Shown: piece after piece, positions 31,437 through 43,956 of the stretch
Layout: each line of letters starts with the position of its first letter
Numbering within the stretch: the stretch's first letter is position 1
Source of the DNA: Tieghemiomyces parasiticus
Lineage: Eukaryota > Kickxellomycota > Dimargaritomycetes > Dimargaritales > Dimargaritaceae
Direction: 5' to 3'
Assembly (NCBI GenBank): GCA_027575765.1
Contig: JANBPT010000030.1
Location: forward strand, 41,256-105,255
Length of the DNA: 64,000 nt
The notes under the pieces: model-generated
Seen by the model: only the letters and a program-made list of their open reading frames with translations
Told to the model about the DNA's origin: nothing
Database searches by the model: none
Made by a program: the position numbers and the translations under genes

Positions 31437-34169
31437 TGCGATAAAGGGTAGAAAGGAGGGGGGGAGATATATGGAGTTCGTGCAATGGCAGTTGAAGCCG
31501 GGAGACTAGAGATGTCACGGATACGTTATAAATAATATAAGTACAGGTAAGACGAGCCAAGGGAATAGGAGAGGCAGGGAAGAGCGAGTAGAAGTGGGTT
31601 GAATCGATGGCGGGTGATGACTAGAGGTAAGGCGCGGGTGTGGCTGGCAGTTTTATAGTGAAACCTAAGGAACAGGGGGTTGTCGCGGTGGGCGCAGTCG
31701 TCTTGAAGATGAGCCGAGACCTCTCGAGCACAGGAGCGGCGAGAAACTCCACCCGCTGTGGTGGGTCGGAACAAAGAAAGGTGGTCCTTGACATGACACA
31801 CGCGACTCCGGCCGATTCCGTCATCATCCGCCAACTCCCACCCGGCCGGTCTTCATCCCACCCTCTTTTGCCCATCCCTTTTCCCGCGTGACTTCTAGGG
31901 ATGACTACGCGGGGAGCTGTCCAATATCATCGTCAGACCTGACGTACAGTATCGGACGGGGTGGACTTCTCCCGCCATGGCTCACATCTAGGCCTTAATC
32001 TTCACGCTGGCCCTCGGGTGAAACCTGAGCAGATGACGTGCGACTGTCCTTCTCGCCTCGCGTGCTAGACCACTCGGTCGGCCTCTTGGCTGGGTATCAG
32101 ACGCCCTCTACCCTTCGGCATTCCCGCAAGCGGTGGGTGGGCGGTATCCTTGGGGAAGGTTAACGTATGATTTCGACGTCACGCTTAGGTAAAGTCGGTA
32201 ACTCCCAATGCTTTGCCTTGGGTAATAAGCTGTAGGGTTGGCGGCTATTCGGTTTGAGTTCGCCGACTAATCGGGAGGGATACAGGGCCCTGCAAGATCA
32301 CGGTTTACGGCCGAAGGCCGACTTACTACAGGTTGTATGAGCGGCGTTAGGAGCGAAGCGGCTCCGCAGGTAACGTACATGGTTTGGAGGAGCAGTCTAC
32401 GTCGAGGCGACTGGTGTTTCGTGGCTACACACACACAGCCGACACCGTGGAGTCCGGAAGGCGCCGGGTGCGGAAGGAATCAGGGGTAAGTGATCGGGAA
32501 GGACAGGATAGTCCCGCGCTGGAGACGCGGAACGAAGGTGACACAAAGACCGTGGACGAGGGGGGCGGGTTAGGCGTACTGGCCCAGCGGGGGGGGGTGA
32601 TGGGAAAAAATCGGGTGACATGTCAAAGTCCGGGCGGCTGTCAACAATGAAAAAGAAAAAAAAGCATCCCTCCATCCCCTCAGCCACTCACTGCTCTTGT
32701 CCCCCATCCACCATTACCAAAGGGATCGACGCAACTTGTGCGCTCGGCAGTCCCGTCGGCCGGAACGGGCCGGTGCGGATAGAAGGGGAGGGGGTCGGTG
32801 CGTAGCCGGTGCCTTCGCTGTAAATCATGGTGAGATGTCGCCTCCACACGGAACCGATGACTGTATGGCTGTGTTATGTAGGAAAGCTCGGATCATTCAG
32901 CGACTCCCAAGGCCTCAGGCAGAGTCCATTACTCACTATTATTTCATCGGCCGGACTCGTCCTTTAATACGCCGCGACTCAAACTAGTGGTAGTAAGGAT
33001 TCAGTGCTGTTAAAAAAACTTCCACTCCACTCCACTAGCCTGCCCTATCAACACCCTCTGAATTAATGACGCCCCTTCGACGTCAGAGTTTCACTTATCT
33101 CGACAAATTTCTAGCACCATAGGATAGACAGCGCCAGCACCGCCCGCTCCTTCATCCCCTTTACTGACGGCTGGAAGCTAGTTGATCGGTCGACTACGCC
33201 TGGGTGTGTGTGGAATTTTTGGTGTTTTCGACGCGAACAGGCCAGTAGCAATAGCCCTTTTCTGGCATGACCGTCGTCCATTAAAACTCAACCTGGCCCA
33301 TACTGTTCCCCTCAAAAAAACGGAACATATATTAGAGGCAGGGGGGTGGAGCGTGGGGACTGGTAGGGGCTTTCGTGTTTTTCATCTTACCCAACTGGCT
33401 ATTTGGTAGACCCACGACATTAAAATCATCACGGGTAATATAAACAACAAGCGCAAGCAGCCCGTGATAAGCTCTGCATATCTCTCACAGAAGTCGAAGG
33501 GCGGGAAAGGGAAGTGACAAACCCATAGAGATGAATGAGGGGGGGCGAATACCGTCAACCCATTGCAGCAAAAAGTCTCCCACTAGTACCTCAATCCCCC
33601 ACCCCCATGATCCAAAGACTCACGAAGTTTCTACTCGAGCCCAAAAGTTGGGCTGGTGCTGTGTAGCCTTTAAAGGAGGGACTGCAGAGACAATGTGGGT
33701 CTAATAAAATGACAGTGGGTCAGCTAAAGTAAGTCTAAGCCCCGTGGTTGGGCGTGCAGAGGACGGGGACGGTCACGCCGTCGGCACTACCCAATGAGTT
33801 TATGAGCTTTTAACTCTACAACGGGCTGAAGGAGGCACGCCGGCCGTGATAGGGTATTATATGGCTCCCTTGCTCCGTAGAAACCCTTGGCTGGGCCCGC
33901 TGGACCCCATTCCCTCTCATATAGCATTCTCTGAGCGGCTGACATTGAGACGGTGAACTAGAGCCCCTCCTACTTAAGCGCCCCGCGCCGCTTCCTCCAA
34001 CCCGATGCAACGTCATATAGCGCCCAAGGCACATGTATTTTTCCACTGCCAACTTTATCAATCACACATCCTCTTTATTTCCACTCCCCAATAATTTTCA
34101 TACTACCCTAGGCGCCAACCTCACACTCATTTCCGTTACCCCCCCCCCCTACACCCACACCTCTACATA
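31437..34169. other. Gene-poor stretch
   Basis: 2.7 kb with only short broken frames on both strands. A purine-rich/pyrimidine-rich strand bias near 32.4-32.7 kb produces a 96-codon frame that reads as low complexity. No RNA gene was recognised. Confidence 0.45.
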
Positions 34170-34490
34170 ATGAATCCCTTAGGTACCGCTTCCGCGAGTC
34201 CAAAACACGGGTCCAGCCGCACGAGTGAGCCGGAGACCACGCCCGCCCGCCCGGCCTTGATCGGTCGCCGCCTGTCTACCGGCCGGGTTGGTATCACGGC
34301 TCGCGTGCGTAACCATGTCCAGAGTCCTGCCGTCGGCATCGTGGCCCCGCACAATGACGCGCGCATGTCCTGCGAGGGCGATGGCGATATCCCGTCTGCT
34401 CACACTTATAGAGTGCACAGCGAGTACTGCGAATGTGAAGGGTCCGGCGTAGGCTGCCACTGCCGCGCCACTTGCGACTGTGACATTTAA
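34170..34490 (+). CDS. Small protein with a metallothionein-like cysteine tail, 106 aa
   Basis: A single exon with a clear ATG after a C-rich leader like those of other genes here. Residues 1-67 are basic and low in complexity (IGRRLSTGRVGITARVRNHV). The last 20 residues carry six of the protein's seven cysteines as three CxC pairs: CECEGSGVGCHCRATCDCDI. The spacing CxC-x6-CxC-x3-CxC closely resembles short copper metallothioneins of filamentous fungi, and a seventh Cys sits at residue 68. Metal binding is inference from this spacing. I do not recognise the N-terminal part, which has no signal peptide or membrane segment. It could also be a chance frame; start context, a single closed frame and the ordered cysteines argue against that. 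Confidence 0.48.
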   Translation: MNPLGTASASPKHGSSRTSEPETTPARPALIGRRLSTGRVGITARVRNHVQSPAVGIVAPHNDARMSCEGDGDIPSAHTYRVHSEYCECEGSGVGCHCRATCDCDI

Positions 34491-36973
34491 ACTCTAGTCC
34501 TCTTCGCACGAGGTTCAGTTTCGGGCTTTGTCTAACCTCTTAGTCATTTTGTATTTTTACTTTTTCTTTCGGATTATCTCTGGCTATGCTATTAGTAATG
34601 TAAAATATTCGTCTCAAGCTCACCGCATCCACGGAGTGTGGAGGTGGAACACATCGGCGGCTCATATCGCTAAATACCTAACTAAATCTGAGGAAGGGAG
34701 AAGTTTCGGATAGATGTCCCAGTGGCAGCCAGAAGTTCGTTCAAAAAAAAAAACATACTAGCTAAGCATGGAGAGTGGCAGACCAACCCGCACACTAAGG
34801 CATATAGCAGATTCTCGATCTAGAGCGATGTTAGGCGGGACGCCTCCCTCCCTTCGGCCCCTCTGTTTAATTTCCTTCTCCTTTCACCACCAGCTCTCAT
34901 CACATTACGGGCAACCAGTTTAGTGAGTCCACCGACATACTGTATCCCCACCGCTGTAACTATCCAAGTCACCGGTTTCCCATATGCTTCGGCAGTTCAT
35001 TTTTTTTCATTTATTATAGATGAATCCAAGCTTAGTATATTCGGAAAGTACATCTCTCTGCTCCCTGGTCCGTGGGAAATAATGAACTTCCTAGATGAAA
35101 AATACGATATCGAGCAGGGGAACCTAGCTTTAGCCTCTTTGGTTGGCTGGTGGGGGGGGGATCTTAAAGCAGGGGACGGCTGGACTTCCAAATTGCCAAG
35201 CCTGAAGGAGTCGATGCGGGCCTGGCCTTTAGACTCTTGTAAGGGGTAGTAGGTACTGGTCGATCGCATTCGCAGCGTATTCATTTCAACCCCGTTCGCC
35301 CGGCACGACGACCATTTTCGCTATCCTCCTACTTTCTCCCGCGTCTCCCCGTTTCGCACCAGCCATGCACGCAGCACACCAAGACCCGATCGGCCTCCCT
35401 CACGACCTTGTAATGCTCCGATCCCTCCACGTATCCACCTTTGTACCCATAAACAACCTAACAGGGTATATCGTTGCTCTATTGTATACTTCATAAAGAC
35501 TGGGCTGGCGATTACTCGCAGATCCACTTTCATTGGAGTTGGGTTTGATCAAAGCTGGCGCGCACCTCCTCTCCTACATTTGTCCAAGCGCGTGTTCATC
35601 AACGATGGGTTTGTCTAGTAGATCTGCTTAGACGAGCCCTACCGATTGTTTGTAAGCCTAGCCACGCCCTGCCTCCCCCTTCCACCCCAGACACACATAT
35701 TCCTCTCTCCTTCCCATTAGCACATGCCCTCGCTAAACATGATCCTTAGCCCTGTGCGCCTTGACCGTTTGGCTGTCCAGCGGATATAGGTACCGCATCG
35801 TTCCCCCGAGGGGCAGCCTATGATTCTGGCCTAGCTTACAATGGGTGCCCCGGCGTGCAAGGAATTACCCGTTCCGCTCGGGGGACTCCCCAAACAAAAG
35901 CACCTGTACCTATTTATAACTTGCAACTGTAGCAAGGAAACATGGTTAGGCTAAAAAGCCGGCCTGCCCGTCTTAGTAGGTCATATGGGATGGCGCTGGG
36001 GCGACCAAAGAGGGATACAGAATGAAGAAAACGGATGGGGAAAGAACCATGAGTTAGGGCCGGGCTCAGAGGATTAGGAAGGGGAATAACGAGCGACGAA
36101 GGGTCGAGGTGTCCAGCCAAAAGGACGATGCGTTCACCGGCTACTTTTCTTCTCTCGCACCCACTACACCCCGACGCTAGCCGCCGAGTCGCTGCCCGTT
36201 CAAAGACATGGGTCTTTGATGGTTGGCCTACAATCACTACCCTCCTGTTTGCCGGCCTTGGTCTGGGGTCCGCAATATCGCCCGTCCTCTCTCGCTCGTA
36301 TGCCCTCCTTTCCTTGTCCTCGGTTCCCCATTCGTCTTTCCTCCCCCCCCCGCACTGCCCCTTCTTTCTGCTCGTCCCCCACTTTAACCCTTTGTCGCCA
36401 TCACGTCCTCCTCTTCTACCTTGCCGACGGCCCGCGCCCTCCTACTCACTTACCGTCATCCGTCCCATATATATTACACCCCGCCCGTCCCCGCTCTGAA
36501 ACCGTCACCAATACCCCGCACCGTACTTTGCATTTTGGTCACCCTCCACCTACATCATTACATCTCTCCTTAACTCCGGCTTTATCGTTTCGCATCTATA
36601 CTCACCAATTGCGACTGCTGCCGTGTGCACCCCTTAGTCTACCTGCACCTCTGTACCACCATGATCTATGGGCGCCAACGTCCGTGACTGCTCTGTCTAT
36701 TATTTTTTTGACTAAGACATCGATCTCTGCATACCCCAGACTTCGCGTTCCTAGCTTTTCCTGGCACGCTACTCCGCACCGCCTTCGTTTTCAGTCCCAC
36801 CGGCACCTTAACCAGTTGGACATATATTCACTTCGCGTTACATAGTTTTTTGTTTTCCTCACGAGCCCATCTAACTCTCACCCCTCGCACCTAATTATCT
36901 CGAACGTTTTCTAGTCGGCCGCTTTTTTTCTATAATTGTATTATTTGGCTCTCTTCATTATCTCTCGCTCGAC
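34491..36973. other. Gene-poor stretch with long C/T-rich leader
   Basis: 2.5 kb. From about 36.1 kb it becomes strongly C+T-rich up to the LITAF-domain start, which opens long plus-strand frames of proline, serine and leucine low complexity. These look like leader or promoter sequence, not protein. Confidence 0.5.
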
Positions 36974-38187
36974 ATGACCACCCCTAACTCTCGTGCCCGG
37001 TCGGCCTCCGCTGCAACATCGTCGCTCCACATCCCGTCCATTCACTTTGGAAGCCCCGCCGACTGCACGCTGGACGGAGACTTTTTACCTGAACCTGACC
37101 ACCACATCAGCGCTCAGCGGCTCGTCTTCATCGAAAAACCCGACCTCGCCGTCCCGGCCCCGGCCTACCATGCAAGTCAGCGCCCGGCTGCCGGGGCCCT
37201 CCACGGTAGCGCATCGTCGTCGTCTTTAACAGACCTCACGTTCCACCATCCGGCCGTCGGGCCAGCCCACGCGCCTTACCTAGCAAACCCAAGTGAACTG
37301 CCCCTCGCCGCATACGATTTAAACGATACCGCCGGGTTTGTAACGTACAAATCACGCCAGTCCGTCGCGCAGGCTTCCGCCACCATCGATACCTTGAAAG
37401 ATGACATCGACGATACCGGTGCGACAGCCTATTTAGCTATTCAACCGAGTATCCCGGTTGCCACGCTATCTCTGGCCCAAACCTACACCCCGCCACCCTA
37501 CCGACAGATGCCACCCCCTTCTACCGATGTGCTGTACCCCACCCCGCCCTCGCCAACGCGAACCTCCACGGCTCTGACTAGCCATGGTAGTCAGACCAAC
37601 CTCTCCTTCTCTACCCTCGGAACTTACGTGGGCCCAGCCATTCTGACGGGGACGGAAACGGAAACGGAGGCAGTCAACGATATGAGCGAGAAGAACCACC
37701 CGTTGGTCATTGACTGTGTCAACTGCCAAAAACGCGTCACCACGGTATTCAAGAAGCAGAATGGTAAGCATAATTTAGGGAGTGGACGAGGGAGAGAGGA
37801 GTGATAGCTGACCGTATCTATAGGAGCCCTGGAAGAATAACGGGTGGGCCAAGGGATGTAAAATTATGGTGGTGGGGAGGGGTGGGGGGCTTCGAAATAA
37901 CCAAGAACGTAGAGCCTCGCCGACCGGATCCTTCCGCAGCTAGTATGTAATCCCTAACTTAACCAACCTGACCGTCCCTCTCCCGCCCCCTCGTTCCTCA
38001 TTCACCTCCGCCGTATTCCCACCTTCCTTGCTCCACCCCTGCAGGCTCGAAATCCATCATCGCATCAATCGCACTCGGCGTGTTTTGTCTTCCCTGCTTC
38101 TTTCTCCCACTCGTCGTCGACTCGTGCAAAGATGAGGTTCACTACTGCCCACACTGCAAGTTCATCGTCGAGCACCTTCCGGCTTAA
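36974..38187 (+). CDS. LITAF-domain (LPS-induced TNF factor-like) protein, 2 exons, 310 aa
   Basis: LITAF domains are zinc-containing membrane-anchor modules that insert one face into endosomal or plasma membranes. Exons 36974..37763 and 38045..38187 join in phase. The C-terminal about 65 residues form the domain: IDCVNCQKRVTT (first CxxC), a hydrophobic stretch IIASIALGVFCLPCFFLP, then HYCPHCKFIVEH (second knuckle, HxCPxC). The N-terminal 240 residues look disordered, rich in S, T, P and A. They contain TPPPYRQ (about residue 173), a PPxY motif; animal LITAF uses PPxY to bind Nedd4-type WW-domain ubiquitin ligases, so a link to Rsp5-like sorting is plausible inference. The intron falls inside the zinc domain. 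Confidence 0.87.
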
Positions 38188-39018
38188 ACGATCTTGTCGC
38201 ACACTCCACGTTGTCTAGCCCGCAGATTCAGTCACTTGCCGGTTGAGGGGTTTTGTTTATTTGTTTACTTACTCTCATGATCGCGTCTGCGCCGCTGTTA
38301 ACTATCGCCTCTTTTTTTTATGGCCGTTATGGTCTGCACGATGTGTACGCGCCGGTGTCGATGCTTGAATCCATCAATGATATGTAACAATAGTACTTTA
38401 CGCCACAACTCAGCCGTTTTGCTATCAATGCTCTGCCACCATCTACTTTATCACTCAATGACGCCCAGATACGCCGCATAAGCCCATTGCGTAAAGGCTA
38501 TCCCCTCGGTGGCTCGACGCATAATGATTACTAGACCACATAAGGTTAAACTTCATATATTTAATTTAGCTTTCTTTCTACACTGTGGTTAGATGTGGGA
38601 ATTAAGAAGGCATCCCACTGTCGCAAGAAGAGCGAGGAGGATTGAAAAACAAACATACCAGCAACAAGAAGGGTAGGTTGAAGTGATAAACTATCAATTA
38701 TACGGTATGGCAATGATACCTGTGCGGGTACACTGATCGTCCCCATACCTACGCAAACTCCCTATAAGGAAAGGACAACTACATAGTTAAAGTGTATGTG
38801 TGTTAAGCAGTGTCATGTAACAAGTCGGTAAATTTGCTACAACTACGATGGACAGAGGGAAGGGGAAGATAGGGGGAGCAAGTTGGGTTGAGACCTCCGT
38901 AATCTGGAGGGAGAAGCTCGGGAAATGTACAATAAGGCCCCACAAAGACAATGAAGAAAGGATAAAGGGGAGGGGGATGGGACGAGTGGGGAGGGCAAAC
39001 CCAGTCAGGACGTTGCGA
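38188..39018. other. Convergent intergenic region
   Basis: 831 bp between the ends of two convergent genes. It is AT-rich in the middle; no feature was recognised. Confidence 0.55.
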
Positions 39019-42000
39019 TTAAGAGGCTTTCGCCGGCGTGTTGGCTGCGGCGGCTTTACTAGCCCGCGCCTTGTTCGAGTTGCCCTTCATGCGCACCGGG
39101 GGTGGAATGACCAGTTTGAGGGCCACCAGAGGTGGCTTGATAAACGCGGGCGTTTTAGGCTTGAATGCGTTGTACCGTTGGCGTGGGGGTAGGGCCTCGT
39201 CCTGTAATATATATAGATATATATATGTGTGTGTGTGTGTGTGTAAGAGTAGTGGCGGCCAGGTGGATATATATAATAATAATTAGCGTTGGATGTGGCC
39301 GTCAGTAGCGACATTAGCCACAGCAATGACAGAAGAGGGAGTACAAGGTAAAGAAACCTCCTTGCCCACCGCCCGTTGTGTTCACTACCTAATTTCCAAA
39401 AAGCACTTACCTCCACGATGACACCTCCTTCGGGTTCACTAGCTGCCTTCTTGCGGAATACCTCCGCCATCAACCCAATCTGTTGATGCATGTTCTCGAT
39501 GGTAACCGGCGGGAAGGGCTCGCGCGGGGGCCGGTAGGGTAAGACGTTTCGTCGGCGTTTCCGTTTCTTACGGACGACCAGGTCGGGACTACGGTACTCG
39601 GTGCCAAACATGAGCTGGTTGGGCAGCTTGAGGCTGTCCATCCCGTACTCCTCGTCCAGTCCCAGTTCTTTGAACCCGAGGAAGTCTTCGGTGCCCAGGG
39701 ATCCTCCAAAATCTCCCACGATGAAGGCTTGCTTGTTGGCGTCGAAATCAAGTTCACCTTCGGTCCCCGGGGGGAGGTTGGGGTCAGTCTGCTCTAAGCG
39801 GGGTCGCTGCAGAGCCCGCTGCGCCGGATCGGTGCCGTGGGTCGCACCTGTAGGGACCCGGCCCGAACCACCGCCACCGACCGAAGGCTGCTGCTGGCGT
39901 TCGCCCTCACTCGAATAATCACTGTAATACGTCTCGCCTTCTTCCCCGTCACCCTCCGAATCTTCATCTTCGGATTCCTGGTCCAAAACGCGGAGGTAGG
40001 CGTTCTCGAGTTTACGTTTGAGGTCCGTAAGTTTCGGCCGAAACCGGTCAAAGTCGTCGCGGAGGTAGGTTTCAAGCTCACGCATCGAGTCCAAACCGTT
40101 CTCCTGGAGGGTGTGCCGCAACATCTCATGGGCATCCATGCGTCGCGCGAACCGGTCGCAGTACAGGCGAAGTGTGCGGCCCATGTTCATTAGGCTCTCA
40201 ATGGCCAGATCCGTTAGAACCGAAACCGCCGTTACGTGTAAATCCTCATATCCCGTATGCGTGGCTAGGACGGTAGTAACCCGCGTCATGAGGTGGTAAG
40301 CCGTCTTGGCGTCCAATTCAAGTGGGGGCAGAGGCGTCGAATCGTCGTCGTCGTCGTCATCATCGCCACGCGTAGGGAAGGCGGTGGTGGTGGTGGTGGC
40401 CGCCGCTCTCGGAAGTGGGACGGGGTGGCCAGACAAAGAGGGCCCGGCGGCAGGTAGGGGTGGGGGTGCCCCCCAGGGCATGTGGTCGAACCGTGGGCCG
40501 GCGGTAACCGGTGCCGGTCGAACCGGTGAATCAACCAAGAATCCAGCCCGACGGGATAGATCAGCCAGGACGGGGTCGGCTCCGGCGGCGGTAGCGCTGG
40601 CCCTCACTTCGGCGGCCTCATCTAATACGGGCGCACCGAGCGGAGCGTTGAGTCGAGTGGACCAAATCTTGGAGTCGACAGCCCGCACTTCCCTGATTAG
40701 ATGAATGTTACTAAACAGCTTGTACGGTAAGGTGCTTCCTGTAGGGATAAGAGCCGACGGGTATCGCTCAATCGGAATGTCGACGGGGGGCGAGGGTGGG
40801 GCACCATCGAAGGCGTCTAGGGCCGTATTGGAAACGCTAGGACGGAAGGAAAGCGGCAGAGTTAGGTCGGCCGGTCCGGGTCGCAGCTCTGAAATACCCG
40901 CCGCGGGCTCGTACTCGGGCACGAAGTCGGCGAGTGGTAGTCCGGATGCTTCGCCGGCGGTAAGCGCGGGGCCATGGTGGTCGTGATCGCTGTCGCCATG
41001 CTCTTGGACCACTGCCGCCGGCCGACCCGTATGACACTGTAAATTGGCCCGGTTGAAGCGCTGCATACTGCGGGTGGGCACGGTCGAGTCCAGGGTGTCC
41101 ATCCGGGTCGTCGGCAGGGCGACCCCGGCAGTGGCGTGCATCAGAGCCAGGGCAGCTCCACTACCACCGCCGCGAACGGCTGGCGACGAGGCCGGGCCAG
41201 GGGTAGTCCGGACCAGCTGACCATCAGCCCACCGGACCGCCTCGTACCGGACATGAGCATGCGTAGTAAAGTGGCCCATGCCCGCCGCAGTGCGCAGGAC
41301 GGAGACATGGTCCGTGAAGGGTTTGGTGGCCATCCGGTCCAGCTCGCGGGCCCGCTGGCCTCGGTACCGATCGGTGGTGTAGTGCCAGCCCAGGGTGCGC
41401 ATATCGGGTATGGTCGTGGCAGCCGTGTGCAGCCTCTCTATGGCAGACTCCTTCTCCTCCTCCCCCTCTTCTTCGTACTCGCCTCCCACGTCCTCTGTCA
41501 CTGTCGTCAATTCGGGCTCCTGGGCCGCACCGAGTGGGCCCTCATGATCATGGCTACCAGTAGTGCTGGTGGCCGTATTACGGCGCAAGTTTGATGGGGT
41601 ACCGGGCTGACTGCCTTCGCCGTGGAGGTCCCCTAGTACCGACCGGGACCCGGCTGTGAACGATCCTGGAGTAGACACGTCGACAGCGGGTCCACCGCCA
41701 AAGGTTGTAGAACCGTTGAGACGCGGAGTGTGGTTGACCGACCGCTCGCTATCGCTGCCGTAATGCCGCTCAGTATCGAGATCCATCTGACTGGTGGTAT
41801 CCTCCTCGGCGGCTTCAACATGGGCGCGGTCGCGAATGGTGATGTCGGGCACGTGTTTGAGTAGCGCTTCAGCCTTGCGGCGGAGGTAGGTCGCATGGCG
41901 CCGGTACGTGCTCTCAGGGTCAGAATTGTACTGGAAGCAATTTTTGTAAATTAGGTCAAGGTCTTCAATGAACTCGGCGCGGCTCTGATATTGTAGGTTC

Positions 42001-43544
42001 TTGAGCTTCTTGGTCATCGCCCCCAGGTCCATGGGTTCGATGATCACGTCGTAGTAGTCAGGGGCGTCTCGGCGACTGACTTTGGCCAAAAAGGGCTGAG
42101 CGTGTTCCCCGTAATTCTTGAGCTCCTGCAGGGTCTTTTCGAGAGCCTCGTACAACTCCTCCTGGCCCACTCTCTCGTCGCTAGCCCACTTAGACCTGTG
42201 CGTGCGTAGATCCGTCAACAGATGCCGGAGCTCGCGGTCCGATACCGGCAGGTTCTGCCGCTGGCTGTCGATTACGTGGAAGAGGTGTTTTAAATGAGGG
42301 TTGTTGCGGCTCACGTTGGCGATCATTGAGTCATGAAAAACGTCGGTAGGGGAACCCAGGGGCCCGCTCTTGTCTGTAAGCGCGGATAGCGGGCCGGGGT
42401 CGCCGTCAGGGCGGGGGTCGTCCATGTCCGCACATATTCCCAGGGCTGGCCTCTGGGCCTCGCGAGCCGCCTCGACGAGAACCAGCTCGGCTGCCGCGGT
42501 CTCATCCTCCTCCAGCGTATAGAACGCATCGTTTACTGGTATCCGGAACTCCTCAGTATTCAGTTGGTACGCCGGGGGGTTTCCCTCGTCGGCAGACGCG
42601 TCTCCGTCGGCTACAGGTTCGGCCGGGGACATGGTGAGACTTGCGGGAGTGGCCGTGGCCAGTACTGGAAAGGGCTGCGTGCCTACAGCGTGGCTAGTAT
42701 GGTCGACCGCATCATAGTCATCGTCATCATCGTTATCATAATCATCTTCGTCCAGGTCAGCGCCGGGTCGCCGGCCCCTGGTCCCGTCGCCCAGAGAGAA
42801 GCTTGGGATCGAGGGTACAGGTGGCGAGGGGGCGCACGGCGAAGCACTACTGGTTTTAGAGAGTGACGACGGTACTAGTGGGACGACAGCGGCTACCGAG
42901 CAGCCGCATGCGCTTGGATAGAGGCTGGGGATCATCTGTTCAAATATCATGGCGCGAGCGCGAAATCTGGCTGTTTCGTGTGAGCAGGGCTCATGTGGTG
43001 GCCGGTCCGACTCTGTTCAGGAGGAAATATTGGGCGGGGGCGGGATCAGTGCGTTATAATGAGAACGATGGTCAAAATGGCAGGGTGCGTTTGAGCGGTA
43101 TGCGATGGTGGTTTAGGCAGTGGGATACTTCCCGGGTCAACCAGGCCCACACGGGACGCAACCGACCGCACTTCTAGGGCAGGTACATGTTCGATAACCA
43201 TGAAGCGCGCAAAACGAGTCTGGCCCGGTGCATTACCCAGGCCCGAAACAGTGAGAATCGGTCCAAGGTTGCCGGGGCCCAGCTGACTTACCGTATACTC
43301 GAGCCGTACCATTGGGCAGCTGGGTGCCATCGGCCGTGTGACACGTGCACGGTGCATCGTCATCCGTGGGCCGCAAGAATTTGTTAAGCTGATCGGGGCC
43401 GTCGATGGCGGCTAGAAAGGGCTGGTATTCTCGTGGGTGCAAATGGGCCTGGTAAATTCGGGCGTCCTTGAGTTGCTCAGCGACGTAGTACTCCCAGTGT
43501 GCCCACCGCTGGTCCACCGGAGCCGGGTCGGAATGGTCAGGCAT
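39019..43544 (-). CDS. SPT7: SAGA subunit Spt7, bromodomain protein, 3 exons, 1331 aa
   Basis: Scaffold subunit of the SAGA histone acetyltransferase complex; pairs with the Taf10 histone fold and reads acetyl-lysine. Exons 43544..43292, 42970..39411, 39201..39019 join in phase and give 1331 aa, about yeast length. The bromodomain is at about residues 365-465 (YYDVIIEPMDLGAMTKKL, then NCFQYN). The histone-fold (BTP) region is at about 975-1065 (AYHLMTRVTTVLATHTGYED, then ESLMNMGR). Acidic runs occur near residue 150 and in the last third (ESEDEDSEGDGEEGE). The tail is basic (RMKGNSNKARASKAA). Exon 1 (MPDHSDPAPVDQRWAHWEYY) is inferred from phase and helix content; the ATG at 42950 is the fallback start. 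Intron 2 holds (TA)n and (GT)n tracts. Confidence 0.88.
39207..39244. repeat. (TA)n-(GT)n compound microsatellite in SPT7 intron 2
   Basis: Alternating AT then GT dinucleotides immediately upstream, in the gene's sense, of the last acceptor, so on the transcript it is an (AC)n-(TA)n run ending at ACAG. Confidence 0.85.
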
Positions 43545-43956
43545 CGCAGTCCGAACGACAAAGATGGAGGGTACTGGTAAAAATGCGTTGCAGGCGTGGC
43601 TCGTAGGAATACGGGTCCAAATAGGTATGGTAGGGAGGATAGGTATGCAACTTGAGAGAGTCAACGCAAGCGCGACAACTCGCAAGCCAAATGTAGGTGA
43701 AATATGACCATTCGAGGGTACTGAGCGCGGCAAAGAGGAGGAGGAGTGAAGAGTGAGGTTTATTTAATGTGCCTTACATGTGACACGCGGTATAGCGATA
43801 GCTATTTGTAAAGGGGAATGCAGAGCCATCAGAATGGGCATAGAGAGAGTGGGACGGATTGGGGCAAAAAGCAATAAGATCAAATTAATTTGGACCACCA
43901 TTAGGCCTGGCGGTATGGGCGGGGTTAGGAATTAGCCTATTCAGGATCCCGGTTCC
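43545..43956. other. Intergenic region upstream of SPT7
   Basis: Promoter region of SPT7 and 3' region of the next minus-strand gene. No coding frame was supported. Confidence 0.45.

Noticed and set aside
32080..32110. GGCCTCTTGGCTGGGTATCAG, similar to the start of U2 snRNA
   Set aside because: Only a short stretch agrees. The branch-point pairing sequence and Sm site of U2 do not follow.
32165..32380. Minus-strand exon pair with good GTAAGT and CTACAG signals
   Set aside because: The spliced frame would encode only about 32 residues with no features, so a real gene is not supported.
34923..35249. 108-codon plus-strand frame
   Set aside because: It begins with GTG with no ATG, has AT-biased codons unlike the genes nearby, and shows no motif.
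36128..36845. Plus-strand frames of 123 and 209 codons before the LITAF-domain gene
   Set aside because: They are C/T-rich low complexity (P, S, L, H), overlap in two frames, and look like a pyrimidine-rich leader.
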